Notes: generated from the sequence alone by a model not told the origin. A stretch of 46,348 bases of DNA from Martinezella lusitana (GCF_900094565.1 NZ_FMAF01000027.1:43142-89489); one strand, 5' to 3'. Numbered from the stretch's first letter, positions 25,679 to 35,631 are shown. Made by a program: numbers and translations.

Positions 25679-26169
25679 TTTTTTAAAATCCTCCACCGCC
25701 AATTCGTTCTGGGCATAGTGGCGAGGACGGGCAGACAGCTTGGCAAAGCCCATGGCCTTCAACTCACGTCCCACGTGCTTTCGTCCAGCGATATCCGATA
25801 GTCCTCGAATATCAAGCGTGCCAGGTCCTTCAACCGCCAGCGCACAACGCCGTGAATCGCCGGGATCGGCCCCTTCTCCACAAGACGACGAAGCTCCTGG
25901 CGCTGATCGTCGTTGAGTTTCGGACGCTTGCCCGGAGCCTTCACGTTTAAAAGACCCTCAGGGCCTTGCGTGTTAAAGCGCTCGACCCAGTCCCGCACGA
26001 TCTGCACAGTCACGCCACCAACTCTCGCGGCCTCGCCGCGCGTCGCTCCATCATAAATCTGCGCGAGAGCCAGAAGCCGCCGCGTCTGAGCGGCATCTTT
26101 CGACAGCCGCGCCGCCTTGCGCAAGTCATCGCCAACATAATCCGTCCGAAGCCGAAGTGCTGATCCCAT
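25679..26169 (-). pseudogene. IS630 transposase, N-terminal fragment, frameshifted
   Basis: From 26169 the frame reads a winged helix-turn-helix region (LALAQIYDGATRGEAARVGG, then IVRDWVERFNTQGPEGLL) up to DEST. A missing G (ACGTGG for ACGGTGG) near 25778 shifts the frame; the other frame then continues GRELKAMGFAKLSARPRHYA up to AVEDFKK at the IS110 junction. Part of the transposase completed at 23755-24324. Confidence 0.85.
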
Positions 26170-26251
26170 GGCAAACCTCCCGTTTGCACCATGGATTCAG
26201 ATTCATCGCGTTTTGTGAACCCTCAAGAGTCAGCAGCAATGCCGATTGGTA

Positions 26252-26702
26252 TTAGAGCCAGAACGATAGCCGCGCATGGATAAACGTCTCCCAAGATCAA
26301 GCACTTAAGGAGATAATATATTACCGATTACCAGATATACCCATTCTGAGACCTACAATGAGCATTGCGCACAGCTTTTTTCAGTGTTGGCTGCTTTATA
26401 TTGCGTCGGGTTACTGCATTTCGACGCTTGCCGCCCTCGTGGTTTTTTCATCCTGATGGGCGCCCCCGCTCCAGCTCTTTAGATATCGATCCGAATTTCA
26501 GAGAGTGACGGTACCCTCAATGCATGTCGTTACTTCGCCGCCAATCCAGATTTCCGCGCCCAACTGGTCCACATGGCCGGGAATTATCGGGGCACCCAAA
26601 ATCGCAAAAACGCCCGCCAAGCATGTGATGTAGGCTCGCATAGCGCGAATCGATAAATGGCCGTATTGAACTGGGCAATCTATCTCGAATGACAACAGTT
26701 AA
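26252..26702. other. Intergenic region without recognised gene
   Basis: 451 bp of lower-GC sequence right of the IS630 end. A 65-codon minus frame (26498-26695) lacks domain and ribosome binding evidence. The region may have held the original promoter and start of the nuclease-like gene to the left and the promoter of the gene at 26703. Confidence 0.4.
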
Positions 26703-27443
26703 ATGGGAACGCACGATACCATGCCGCATGAAATTCTCGACTTCGTTGCCCGAATAGCATGGCCGTCTGTCGCGTTGACAGCCATCGTCATTCTCGGACC
26801 GTTTGGCGTGTTAAAAACTACCTTGGGCGAAGTGGCGGTCAAGCTTTTTGGAATCACGTCAGCCGTGCATGATTTCAAAATAATCGCAACCGATTTTCAC
26901 AAGACGCAGGAAGCCCTGAGAAATTCCACGGGTTGGGTGGACGAGTTGCAGATACAACTGCACTCAATTGCCGAGCAATTGGAAAGTCTGAGGCGTACGA
27001 CACAGGACATCAACATCACGACCCAAGACTTGGCTATTACCGAGGGGAGCCGGTCGTTGGCACAGTCGGTCGAATCCGACGGTTCTGTCGAAAATGTCGA
27101 AGCAACCCTCCCCACTCTTTCCGTTGATCAGATGTATGATGATATTCGGGATCGCTGGTACACGTTGACGGAGCAGCTGAAGAGCAGGGTAGGTGCCGAA
27201 AACTTTGATGCTCGCTCCATCGGTGCTGTTGCTCGACGACACGTTGATGGTCGCCGTGCGCGTCCTCTCACTTTGATGGAGGCGGACAGGTTCGAACGAC
27301 TTCATTCGCAGATGAAGCGTTTCAACCGCCTGCAGAGCACTCGGCACGAATGGTTGACACACGAAGTTTACAGCGCGTTCATTAAATCCGTCGAGCAGGC
27401 GACAGCCTCGCTCTCGGCAGCGAAGTCAGGACGAAGAGCTTGA
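26703..27443 (+). CDS. Membrane-anchored coiled-coil protein of unknown function
   Basis: A 246-aa protein. Residues about 20-38 form one TM helix (WPSVALTAIVILGPFGVL). Residues about 60-110 are coiled-coil-like (VDELQIQLHSIAEQLESLRR). The C-terminal 100 residues are basic and helical (MEADRFERLHSQMKRFNRLQ). A start at ATG 26721 (MPHEILDF) is equally possible. It lies between the IS630-damaged nuclease gene and the IS66-split DUF4041 gene, in what looks like a defence-gene neighbourhood. No family recognised. Confidence 0.6.
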   Translation: MGTHDTMPHEILDFVARIAWPSVALTAIVILGPFGVLKTTLGEVAVKLFGITSAVHDFKIIATDFHKTQEALRNSTGWVDELQIQLHSIAEQLESLRRTTQDINITTQDLAITEGSRSLAQSVESDGSVENVEATLPTLSVDQMYDDIRDRWYTLTEQLKSRVGAENFDARSIGAVARRHVDGRRARPLTLMEADRFERLHSQMKRFNRLQSTRHEWLTHEVYSAFIKSVEQATASLSAAKSGRRA

Positions 27444-27687
27444 AGATCGCTGCGCATGCCACGTGACAATTCTAATGGACCCGGCAGGAAACCTGCAAAA
27501 AGACATCCAAGTGGCCTTGCTTCGACAAAACATGACAGCTTGGCAGCGAACGTTTCTCGCCGACATCCAAGCTCTCTTTGAGCAGTCTGCCGGGATGCGC
27601 TCAAACTGCTCTGGTCGATCGCGCCATCGCAGCGGGTTGGCAGGTGGACGAGGTGCCAGGAGGACACATTCGCGTGGAGTCGGTGTT
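27444..27687. other. Short gap with possible gene remnant
   Basis: 244 bp between two convergent genes. A plus-strand frame ends ALVDRAIAAGWQVDEVPGGH just before TAA near 27691 and looks protein-like, but has no credible start. It may be the tail of a lost gene. Nothing else seen. Confidence 0.3.
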
Positions 27688-28400
27688 CTAAATGCTTGCC
27701 GGAAATGCAACCAATTCAATTGGCTCTACAGCTGCCAACATGGCGTTTCGACGAGCGAGGGTTTCGCGGTATTCCTGAGCCTCAACGTCTTTAAAGAATG
27801 GTGCACCAGGCGCGAGCCTCGCTACCGCCCGCTCGACCTCGTCAATCGACACTCTGAAGAATTCTTTGCGAAAGTTTTGAGCGTTGATGCGGGTCTTCTG
27901 GAATTCGTTGTGAAGCGCTCTCTCAAGGGCGGGAGCGTCGTCGCTGTAGATGATTGCATGAGTATCAAAGACAAACGGGACGCCGGCGTCACCAAGTTCG
28001 CGGACGCGATCGGCTGGATCCAGGCGCCTGGTCAGACCAATCTTTACGACCTCTTCGCCGAAAGAACCTATATTCGAGATAATGTAGACATATCCCGACC
28101 GCGTCTTCTCGGCCATCGCCTGCGCACGCTCAAACTTCGCGTGGGCATCAGCTAGGTCTTTTTCCAGCATCCGGATCTTTTCGTCGTATGCTCCAATTTG
28201 GTCGGCGGCGGCCTCATTCGCATCGGATTTGGCTTTGTCGAGAAGGCGCAGATAGCGATTCTCCTCCTCTTCCGCTCTTTCCATGTCCCGAAGCAGCTTC
28301 TGTTCCTCTCGCGCAGCGCGGGCCATCTCGGCGCGTTCCTCCCGCTCGGCCTTCAGCTTTTCACGGTATTCGTGGGTGACCTGCAACTCGACGAGTTTCT
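27688..28400 (-). pseudogene. DUF4041/T5orf172 gene, C-terminal part (split by IS66)
   Basis: The C-terminal part of a gene interrupted at 28401-28408. It begins KLVELQVTHEYREKLKAERE with a long charged coiled coil, followed by a T5orf172/MUG113 GIY-YIG-like nuclease domain: TRSGYVYIISNIGSFGEEVV, KIGLTRRLDP, HAIIYSDDAPALERALHNEF. With the N-terminal part at 30973-31624 it restores a 454-aa protein. As it stands the frame runs into the IS66 end, where an ATG (28440) could start a fragment. Confidence 0.85.
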
Positions 28401-28488
28401 GTTTTAGAGTAAGCGCGAATTTCGCCGCACCTTTTTGCATTGAGCGTGTTTTGGCATGAAGTGTCCACTTAACGGAGGTGGACACCAC

Positions 28489-28941
28489 GTGATTGAGAGC
28501 GATGAACAGAAACTGGCGGTGAGGCGGATTTTGCGCAACGGCCGCCGTCGATACGATCCGGCGTCGAAAGAGCGGCTGGTTGCTGCCTGCCTGGAGCCCG
28601 GCGTGTCGGTATCGCGGCTTGCGCTTGAACATGGGATCAATGCCAACCTTCTTCGGAAATGGATAAAGACGGCCAAGGACGCCGTTGCTTTGCCGCCACC
28701 TGCGCTGTCGGCGTTCATTCCGGTTCAAGTCAGCGCTGCGCAGCACAGTTTGCCGATGCAGAGCAGTTCGGTGGGCTGGCCTGCTTTGCCTGGTGAGGAG
28801 CGGCTGTCGAGGTCGTCGCCACTCCCAGCCAAGGTGAGCGCGGCTTTGCCGAATGGCGTGAAGCTGACGCTGGAATGCGGTGATGTGGATGCATTGACGG
28901 CAATCATCGGAGCTCTCGGCCATGTTCAGACTGGGCGCTGA
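28489..28941 (+). CDS. tnpA: IS66 accessory protein TnpA
   Basis: I chose GTG 28489 (reads IESDEQKLAVRRILRNGRR) because GGAGGT sits 9 bp upstream; the frame is also open to an ATG at 28456. About 150 aa with the Orf1 helix-turn-helix (YDPASKERLVAACLEPGVSV, then EHGINANLLRKWI) and the C-terminal LPNGVKLTLECGDVDALTAI. It overlaps tnpB by 20 bp. Confidence 0.9.
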   Translation: MIESDEQKLAVRRILRNGRRRYDPASKERLVAACLEPGVSVSRLALEHGINANLLRKWIKTAKDAVALPPPALSAFIPVQVSAAQHSLPMQSSSVGWPALPGEERLSRSSPLPAKVSAALPNGVKLTLECGDVDALTAIIGALGHVQTGR

Positions 28942-29275
28942 TCTCAACGTCTATCTGCATCGCGAACCGATCGACTTTCGCGCCGGCATCAACAGCCTTG
29001 CGGTCCTGGTGCAGGAGGTGATGGAGCTTGACCCGTTCGCGCCTGCGATCTTTGCGTTTTGCAATCGCCGCCGCGACCGGATGAAGTTGTTGTTCTTCGA
29101 TCGGTCCGGTTTTGTGATGGTCCTGAAGCGCTTGACGGAAGACAGGTTCCGATGGCCACGCCGGGAGACTGCGGTGGTGACGCTTTCGACCGAGCAGCTC
29201 CACTGGATTCTCGACGGCATCGACATTGACGCGATGGTTCGCCATCCGGTGCGGCAATATCAAGTCGCTGGCTGA
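28922..29275 (+). CDS. tnpB: IS66 accessory protein TnpB
   Basis: A 117-aa IS66 Orf2 protein with VYLHREPIDFRAGINSLAVL, AFCNRRRDRMKLLFFDRSGF and RFRWPRR, nearly the same as copy 1. It overlaps tnpA and is followed by tnpC after 54 bp. Intact. Confidence 0.93.
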   Translation: MFRLGADLNVYLHREPIDFRAGINSLAVLVQEVMELDPFAPAIFAFCNRRRDRMKLLFFDRSGFVMVLKRLTEDRFRWPRRETAVVTLSTEQLHWILDGIDIDAMVRHPVRQYQVAG

Positions 29276-29329
29276 AGGATATCGAATTGAGCGGTTGACG
29301 CGGCGGCATGCTTTCGATTCAAGAATCTG

Positions 29330-30895
29330 ATGAATCGAACTGGCGAACCGACTGTTGAGGAGCTGATGGCGCGCATTGCCGCGCTGCAGGCGGAAAACCG
29401 TCAACTTGCCGAGCGCGTCGTCAAACTCGAGGAAGAGCTGGCGCTTGCTCGCTCACATCGTTTTGCGCCGAAGAGCGAAAAGCACATTGATCGCCTCTTC
29501 AATGAAGCCGAACAGGTCGCCGGTGAGGATGACAGCGAAGAAGGCGATGTCGTCGATCTTCCGGACACCGGCTTGCCGCCGGCAGAAAAGCAGGAAGGCA
29601 AGAAGCGCGGCCGCCGACCGTTACCGGAAAACCTGCCGCGCGAACGCGTCGAATATGACCTGCCCGACGATCAGAAGGCTTGCCCCTGCTGCCATCACCA
29701 AATGCATCGCATGGGTGAGGCCGTTAGCGAGCAGCTTCATATCGAGGTGAAGGCAAAGGTCCTTCAGAATGTGCGGTTCAAATATGCCTGCCGGAATTGC
29801 GACCGCACCGGCATCAACACGCCGGTCATCATTGCGCCGATGCCCGCGCAACCCTTGCCGGGCAGCATTGCCACGGCCTCGACGCTAGCCTTCGCGTTGG
29901 TGCACAAATATGTCGATGGCACGCCACTCTATCGTCTGGCACAGGCCTTCGAGCGCGCCGGCGTTCCTGTCAGCCGCGGTGCTCTGGGGCACTGGGTGAT
30001 CGGCTCGAGCGAGAAGCATCTCGTCCGCATCTATGACGCGCTGAAGCTGCGGCTTCGATCACAGTCTCTCATCCATGGCGACGAGACGACTGTTCAGGTC
30101 CTGAAGGAAAAGGACAGAGCGGCCACCGACACATCCTTCATGTGGGCTTATCGCAGCGGTGAGGACAGTGCCGAGCCGATCGTGCTTCTCGATTATCAGC
30201 CGGGCCGCGGACAGATCTATCCGCAGGCCTTTCTCGGCGATTACCGCGGCATATTGATGAGCGATGGTTATTCCGCCTGGCGCACGCTGGAGGGGGCCAC
30301 CCACATTGGATGTATGGCCCATTCAAGACGGCGGTTTGTCAATGCTCTCAAGACGAGAAACAAACCCGGCGGCCCACCGGAGCAGGCCCTCAAGTTCTTC
30401 GAACAACTCTACCGGATTGAAAAGCAAGCGCGCGACGAAATACCGGATGACGGCGAAACGCGAGATCATTGCATTCGCCGCTTTCGCCAGGAACATAGCG
30501 TTCCCATCCTGAATGCCCTGAAAAAATGGCTCGATGAAATCGCCCCGAAGGTCTTGCCGGACAGCAAGCTTGGCGATGCCATCTCCTACACGCTGAACCA
30601 ATGGGAATATCTGACGCGTTACACAAATGATGGCAGGATGCCGATCGACAACAACCTTCTGGAGCGTGACATCAGGATTTTTGCAACTGGCAGAAAAAGC
30701 TGGCTGTTCAGCGACACCGTCGATGGAGCAAAGGCCAGCGCCGTGGTCTACAGCCTCATGCTGACATGCCGGGCTTGCGGCGTCGAGCCACTGGCCTACT
30801 TGCGCCACGTCCTCACCGAGTTGCCGCAGCGCGCCGACGACGCCGACATCTCTGACCTGCTGCCATTCAACTTTCCAAAGGCCGCAGCGGCCTGA
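29330..30895 (+). CDS. tnpC: IS66 transposase TnpC
   Basis: A 521-aa IS66 DDE transposase with N-terminal coiled coil, zinc-binding cysteines (CPCCHHQM, CRNCDRTG) and catalytic motifs IHGDETTVQVL, ILMSDGYSAW and NNLLERDIRIFATGRKSWLF. It differs from copy 1 mainly in the acidic linker and at the C-terminus. Full length. Confidence 0.95.
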   Translation: MNRTGEPTVEELMARIAALQAENRQLAERVVKLEEELALARSHRFAPKSEKHIDRLFNEAEQVAGEDDSEEGDVVDLPDTGLPPAEKQEGKKRGRRPLPENLPRERVEYDLPDDQKACPCCHHQMHRMGEAVSEQLHIEVKAKVLQNVRFKYACRNCDRTGINTPVIIAPMPAQPLPGSIATASTLAFALVHKYVDGTPLYRLAQAFERAGVPVSRGALGHWVIGSSEKHLVRIYDALKLRLRSQSLIHGDETTVQVLKEKDRAATDTSFMWAYRSGEDSAEPIVLLDYQPGRGQIYPQAFLGDYRGILMSDGYSAWRTLEGATHIGCMAHSRRRFVNALKTRNKPGGPPEQALKFFEQLYRIEKQARDEIPDDGETRDHCIRRFRQEHSVPILNALKKWLDEIAPKVLPDSKLGDAISYTLNQWEYLTRYTNDGRMPIDNNLLERDIRIFATGRKSWLFSDTVDGAKASAVVYSLMLTCRACGVEPLAYLRHVLTELPQRADDADISDLLPFNFPKAAAA

Positions 30896-30972
30896 TCAAC
30901 GCAGAAACCGTTCCCAAGTCGAACACCGCGCCGGAATCGCGGGCGTCAACGTGCAGGGAAATGAGCGTTTAC

Positions 30973-31624
30973 GTTTTAGATACTCATCGGTAATATGGAC
31001 GTCGTTCGTAGCGTTCAGATTGTCTATTTGCTGGCGAGCGTTGACGATCCGCTTTTCCATCGCGTTCGCATTGTTCCAGCGGACATTTGCGACCGCTGCA
31101 TCGCACTCGTTGTTGAAAGCTCTGAGCGCGAGCTTCACGTTGCGATTGTTCATCGTCTGGCCCTTGGCCTTACTGCCACTAACCGTCCACTCCGTTTTTG
31201 CGATTGCAGCGATCTTGTTCGAAACCATCCGTTTCTGGGTCTCGCGGTTCTCAATGATCGTTTGTTTGTACTGCTCACTGTCGGTGTAATCGAAATGAGG
31301 CTCATATACGCCCATCTCGGCGAACGCCAATTTCTCATCGAAAATCGCTACCTCCTTTGCGAGGCGGTCGAAGATCGCTTTCTTTTCGTTATAGGAAGAC
31401 CTCAAATTTGAAATGTCCACTGAGACTGAATTCGCGATATCGCGTAGTCGCTGGACTTCTGCTTCCTCATTTAGGATAGGGCTATATTTTACTTCCAACG
31501 CACGCACGCTGCCCTCGGCACGTTTTTTGCGTATGGACTGTTTCCACGCAATGACGCTCGCAACAATCGCCCAAAGCGGAAACCCAATGATAAATACAAG
31601 CCCAATGATTTGACCGCTTGTCAT
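30973..31624 (-). pseudogene. DUF4041/T5orf172 gene, N-terminal part (split by IS66)
   Basis: ATG 31624 (MTSGQIIGLVFIIGF) has a good ribosome binding site (AGGGGAG, 6 bp). A TM helix at residues about 5-25 is followed by a coiled coil and the DUF4041 region (GVYEPHFDYTDSEQYKQTII, then AIAKTEWTVSGSKAKGQTMN, and NVRWNNANAMEKRIVNARQQ). At TDEYLK the IS66 begins; skipping it and one duplication copy continues in frame as QKLVELQVTHEY at 28400. In the present sequence the frame ends at 30896 inside the IS. Confidence 0.85.
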
Positions 31625-31642
31625 TATGAACTCCCCTGCCAC

Positions 31643-32317
31643 CCCTGGATGAGGACGTTAAGCTGCGATCTCGACTTTGCAAGCGGATGTTACGGATAAC
31701 ATTAGTTGTGCAGCGGTTTAATTTCGCCTGCCGACTGAGCAGGTGCCGCGTCCCGAATGATGCGAGCTGTGCAGAGCTGCGCCAGGAACGGAGATCTGCG
31801 AAGATGATCATCTTACCCATGTATCTCGGTGTCTTACGCATCCAGGAGCAGAGTTTATGGCTCAAACAACTCGCGGAAGCCTTGCGGCTTGATGACGAGG
31901 TATTGGTTGCAGTTCCTGCCAGCTCACCCATACCGCTTTGTTCTGGGAAGCGGCCAGCATATCCAATTTGGCTTCGATAAGGTAATTCTGGGTCTCGATC
32001 CTTTAGGTCAATGGAAAGAACGGCAGGCTTTCATCGCATAGACGCAGCATCCGCTTGAGTGAGGCCTTCAAGTTCACCGCGCAAAGCCGGTGGGGCGAAA
32101 CAGTATGGTCACCTAACCGGCAAAAGGCGTTTGTATTTTCGTGTCTTGAAGAACACTATTCATGCAAATCTTCCATCTTGAACTCCTCGGGTCGAAAATG
32201 GGCGTGTATTTCAAGTTGCAAACCGTTGACACGCAAAGCGCCTCAATCGCTTATTGGAGGAGGGCGATTCAATGGATCAGCTGAGAGGGAGCGCTCGGCT
32301 GAGGTTATTTGTAAGTC
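31643..32317. other. Region between DUF4041 gene and helicase operon; possible decayed gene
   Basis: 675 bp without a confident gene. Two plus-strand frames carry protein-like stretches that look continuous if a frameshift is allowed: SLWLKQLAEALRLDDEVLVA (about 31850-31915), then VLGSGQHIQFGFDKVILGLD (about 31936-32005), ending TAG at 32039-32041. This may be a decayed ORF. The part near 32226-32317 probably holds the operon promoter. Confidence 0.35.
32226..32254 (+). promoter_or_regulatory. Candidate sigma-70 promoter of the five-gene operon
   Basis: TTGACA at 32226-32231 is followed after exactly 17 bp by GCTTAT (32249-32254), a weak -10 match. It lies about 64 bp upstream of the helicase ATG at 32318. 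The -35 match is perfect but the -10 is poor, so this is only a candidate. Confidence 0.3.
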
Positions 32318-33214
32318 ATGTCTATACTACTGCGAACGATATCGGCGTTTCCGACGGGCCGGACAACGAACGAACTATTTGCGTTGCTTGATGTCGATTT
32401 TGATCCGCGCAGGCGTACGGAAATTTACGCCGAGTTATCTGCCCTCAGCGAAGCTGGAAAAGTGGCCAAAGGCCGCGATGGTCGGTGGCGCCCAATTGCC
32501 ACCGCGAACAAGACAGGCACCCAACCCGTTTCTTCAATTGCCACCAATACCATAGTAACTGACAATCTTACCCTCAGGCCCGTCCACGCGACTTTCCGGA
32601 CCTCAAGGTCTTCCGTCGGCGAAGGTGAAGTCGCAGATACTTTCGCGGCGTTCGATCCCAATGCGTTGCTTCGATACTATCGATCCGCATTACGATCAGA
32701 CCCGAGAGGTGCGATCACTCAAGTTGAAGATCGCCATTCTGTTCAATGGCAACTGTTCACTGGCCTTGGGCCTCTGACGCCCGAAGAGGGGCAGGTCCTC
32801 ACCATCTCGATACCTCTCGACGAGTTGCCAGATGACTTTCGGCAGGCTCTCGTCAAGCGGGAAGCGAACGAACAGTCGCTCGCCGTGGGCTGGCCTCTGG
32901 GTGTTGGGAAAAAGCAAGGTGTAGCTGTTGTCTGGCCGGTTGGTCTCATCAGCGCTGACTGGAAGCGCAGTCCGACGCACCTAGAAGTATCGATCGATAC
33001 GGATGACATCGTCGCAAACCCCGACTGGATCAAGGGCGTGGCGAGAAGCGCCAATTGGAAAGAGGCAGGGCTGCGCGACGTGTTCACGCAGGCCGAGGGA
33101 TTGGGCTTCCGGCGGGATGAATTTCTCTCCCGATTGAAGGAGGCTGTTTCGGGCACCTTTCGGGGACGTATCTCAGGCCAGCAAATGCGAATTGAGCTGG
33201 ATCCTAACATCGTC
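32318..33214 (+). pseudogene. SF1 helicase-nuclease, N-terminal part (split by IS21)
   Basis: The first 299 codons of the operon's first gene. ATG 32318 starts a winged-helix-like domain at residues about 5-58 (PTGRTTNELFALLDVDFDPR, then YAELSALSEAGKVAKGRDGR). A middle domain follows (SIPLDELPDDFRQALVKREA, then VAVVWPVGLISADW). The frame runs to ELDPNIV and meets the IS21 end; the final codons of the present ORF (to 33271) are IS sequence. The same frame resumes at 35704, and both sides share the 6-bp ATCGTC duplication. Confidence 0.85.
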
Positions 33215-33326
33215 TGTTGGTTTCCACGCAGAACTGAGCCGGTTAGGCGCATAATTTCCATTGAGAATTGAGCCATGTGAACCTTCCCCCAGCGCGGAGA
33301 GCGACGGGGGCAACGGAGTGATCCAC

Positions 33327-34847
33327 ATGGGACTTTTAAACATTATCCGCCGGATGGCGTTGCGCGAGAAGCTATCGATCCGCGAGATCAGTCGGCGCAC
33401 CGGGCTGTCGCGGAACACAATCGCGAAGTATCTGAGCGCGGGCACGATCGAGCCGACGTTCACGGTACCGGAGCGGCCGAGCAAGCTTGATCCTTTTGCC
33501 GACAAACTGGCGGCCTGGCTGAAGACCGAGGCCGGGAGGTCACGCAAGCAGCGCCGAACGCTGAAGCAACTTCATGCCGATCTGGTGGTTCTGGGCTTTA
33601 CCGGCTCCTACGGTCGCGTCGCTGCCTTTGCCCGTGAGTGGCGGGCTGAGCAGCAGACGGCCGGCCGAGGCATATTCGTTCCTCTGTCTTTCCGCCCAGG
33701 CGAAGCATTCCAATTCGATTGGAGTGAAGACTATGCCGTGATCGGCGGCGAGCGCACGAAGCTTCAGGTCGCGCATATCAAGTTGGCGCACAGCCGGGCC
33801 TTTCTGGTCAGAGCCTACCTGCTGCAAACCCATGAGATGCTCTTCGACGCCCACTGGCACGGCTTCCGGGTCTTCGGCGGTGTGCCTGCGCGAGGGATCT
33901 ACGACAATATGCGCACCGCGGTCGATCGCGTCGGCCGCGGCAAGGAGCGGCAGGTCAACATCCGCTTCCTGGCGATGACGAACCACTACGTCTTTGCGCC
34001 CGAGTTCTGTAATCCTGCTGCGGGCTGGGAGAAAGGGCAGGTCGAGAAGAATGTTCAGGATGCCCGACCACGTTTGTGGCAACAGATGCCGGACTTTCCC
34101 GATCTGCCGGCGTTGAACGCCTGGCTGGAACAGCATTGCCAGGACCTGTGGCGGGAGACACCGCATGGCACCTTGCCCGGCACGATTGCGGATGTATGGG
34201 CTGATGAGCGGGCATCATTGATGACACTGCCTGCCGCGTTTGACGGCTTTGTCGAGCAAAGCAAACGGGTCTCACCCACCTGCCTGATCACCTTCGAACG
34301 AAACCGCTATAGCGTGCCCGCATCGTTTGCGAACCGGCCCGTCAGCCTGCGAATCTATCCCGAGCGGCTGGTCGTTGCAGCCGAGGGCAACGTTCTTTGC
34401 GAACATGTGCGGGTCATTGAGCGCAGTCACGACAAGCCGCCGCGGACGATTTACGACTGGCGACACTACCTTGCCGTCATCCAACGCAAGCCCGGTGCCT
34501 TGCGCAATGGCGCACCCTTCCTGGAACTACCACCGGCCTTTCGACAACTGCAGGACCAGATGCTTCGCCGCCCCGGCGGTGATCGCGAGATGGCCGATAT
34601 CCTTTCTCTCGTTCTTCATCACGACGAACAGGTCGTCCTCCGCGCTGTGGAACTGGCTCTGGATGCCGGCGTGGCAACCAAAACGCATGTGTTGAACCTG
34701 CTGCATCGGCTGATCGACGGCAAGACCAGTGATGGTCCCGATATCGACACACCACAGGCGCTGACCTTGCTGCGCGAACCCAAGGCCAATGTCGAACGCT
34801 ATGACGGGCTGCGTGTCCGGATCGTAGGAGGTCGCCATGCGTCATGA
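33327..34847 (+). CDS. istA: IS21 transposase IstA
   Basis: About 506 aa from ATG 33327 (MGLLNIIRRMALREKLSIRE; GGAG 8 bp upstream); the frame is open further to 33261. It has an N-terminal helix-turn-helix (IREISRRTGLSRNTIAKYLS) and a DDE core with EAFQFDWSEDYAVI (Asp), GGVPARGIYDNMRTAVDRVG (Asp) and WEKGQVEKNVQDARPRLW (Glu). The C-terminal beta domain contains FERNRYSVPASFA. It overlaps istB by 11 bp. Intact. Confidence 0.94.
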   Translation: MGLLNIIRRMALREKLSIREISRRTGLSRNTIAKYLSAGTIEPTFTVPERPSKLDPFADKLAAWLKTEAGRSRKQRRTLKQLHADLVVLGFTGSYGRVAAFAREWRAEQQTAGRGIFVPLSFRPGEAFQFDWSEDYAVIGGERTKLQVAHIKLAHSRAFLVRAYLLQTHEMLFDAHWHGFRVFGGVPARGIYDNMRTAVDRVGRGKERQVNIRFLAMTNHYVFAPEFCNPAAGWEKGQVEKNVQDARPRLWQQMPDFPDLPALNAWLEQHCQDLWRETPHGTLPGTIADVWADERASLMTLPAAFDGFVEQSKRVSPTCLITFERNRYSVPASFANRPVSLRIYPERLVVAAEGNVLCEHVRVIERSHDKPPRTIYDWRHYLAVIQRKPGALRNGAPFLELPPAFRQLQDQMLRRPGGDREMADILSLVLHHDEQVVLRAVELALDAGVATKTHVLNLLHRLIDGKTSDGPDIDTPQALTLLREPKANVERYDGLRVRIVGGRHAS

Positions 34848-35631
34848 TCCAGCCAGCGCCGCCGTCGTCATCATGCTGCGTAGTCTGAAGATGTATGGCA
34901 TGGCCCAAGCGGTCACGGATCTGATCGAGCAAGGAGCGCCAGCCTTCGATGCGGCCGTGCCGATCCTGTCCCAGTTGCTGAAAGCGGAAATGGCCGAACG
35001 CGAGGTCCGCTCCATCGCCTATCACATGAAGGCTGCCCGCTTCCCGGCCTACAAGGACATCTCCGGATACGACTTCGCCGCCAGCGAAATCAACGAAGCG
35101 ACGGTGCGCCAACTGCACCGATGCGAGTTCATGGACGGAGCGCAGAATGTCGTGCTCGTCGGCGGGCCTGGCACGGGAAAAACACATATCGCGACCGCTC
35201 TCGGTGTCCAGGCGATCGAGCATCATCGCCGAAAGGTCCGCTTCTTCTCGACCATCGAATTGGTCAACGCCCTCGAGCAGGAGAAGGCCAAAGGCAAGGC
35301 CGGTCAGATCGCTGAGACGTTGGTTCGTCTCGATCTGCTGATCTTGGATGAACTCGGATACCTTCCGTTCAGCGCTTCGGGCGGCGCATTGCTCTTCCAC
35401 CTGCTGAGCAAGCTTTACGAGCGCACCAGCGTCATCATCACCACCAACCTAAGCTTCAGCGAATGGGCCACAGTCTTCGGCGACGCCAAGATGACGACCG
35501 CTTTGCTCGACCGCCTGACCCACCGTTGCCACATCCTGGAAACCGGAAATGACAGCTTTCGATTCAAGGCCAGTTCGGCCGCCGCGGCGCAAAAGAGAGG
35601 AGAAAAAGCCAGCCCATTGACCAAACCCTGA
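34837..35631 (+). CDS. istB: IS21 helper ATPase IstB
   Basis: A 264-aa AAA+ ATPase. Walker A is VVLVGGPGTGKTHIATALGV, Walker B is LDLLILDELGYLPFSASGGA, and the sensor region is SVIITTNLSFSEWATVFGDA. Its ATG at 34837 lies inside the istA 3' end, showing coupling. It stimulates transposition and selects target DNA. Intact. Confidence 0.95.
   Translation: MRHDPASAAVVIMLRSLKMYGMAQAVTDLIEQGAPAFDAAVPILSQLLKAEMAEREVRSIAYHMKAARFPAYKDISGYDFAASEINEATVRQLHRCEFMDGAQNVVLVGGPGTGKTHIATALGVQAIEHHRRKVRFFSTIELVNALEQEKAKGKAGQIAETLVRLDLLILDELGYLPFSASGGALLFHLLSKLYERTSVIITTNLSFSEWATVFGDAKMTTALLDRLTHRCHILETGNDSFRFKASSAAAAQKRGEKASPLTKP

Larger units (their letters stand above)
23741..26249 (-). mobile_element. IS630 family element, itself disrupted by IS110/IS1111
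   Basis: The ends are CCAATCGGCATTG at 23741 and CAATGCCGATTGG at 26249, a perfect inverted repeat flanked by TA on both sides (23739-23740, 26250-26251), the target rule of IS630. The transposase on minus is broken by a one-base deletion near 25778 and by the IS110-type insertion 24325-25678. It sits at the 5' end of the nuclease-like gene. Confidence 0.88.
28409..30972 (+). mobile_element. IS66 family insertion sequence, copy 2 (complete)
   Basis: Starts GTAAGCGCGAATTTC at 28409 and ends GAAATGAGCGTTTAC at 30972. A perfect 8-bp target duplication, GTTTTAGA, flanks it at 28401-28408 and 30973-30980. It carries tnpA, tnpB and tnpC on plus, all intact, and closely resembles copy 1 but with many sequence differences, so the two are separate arrivals rather than recent duplicates. 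Confidence 0.94.

Noticed and set aside
26498..26695. 65-codon minus frame divergent from the gene at 26703
   Set aside because: No ribosome binding site, domain or neighbour support.
27463..28155. Plus-strand 230-codon frame
   Set aside because: Mostly antisense to the T5orf172 (GIY-YIG-like) coding part on minus, which has recognisable motifs.
1614..30972. Composite transposon bounded by the two IS66 copies
   Set aside because: Each IS66 has its own perfect 8-bp target duplication with different sequence, so they inserted independently.
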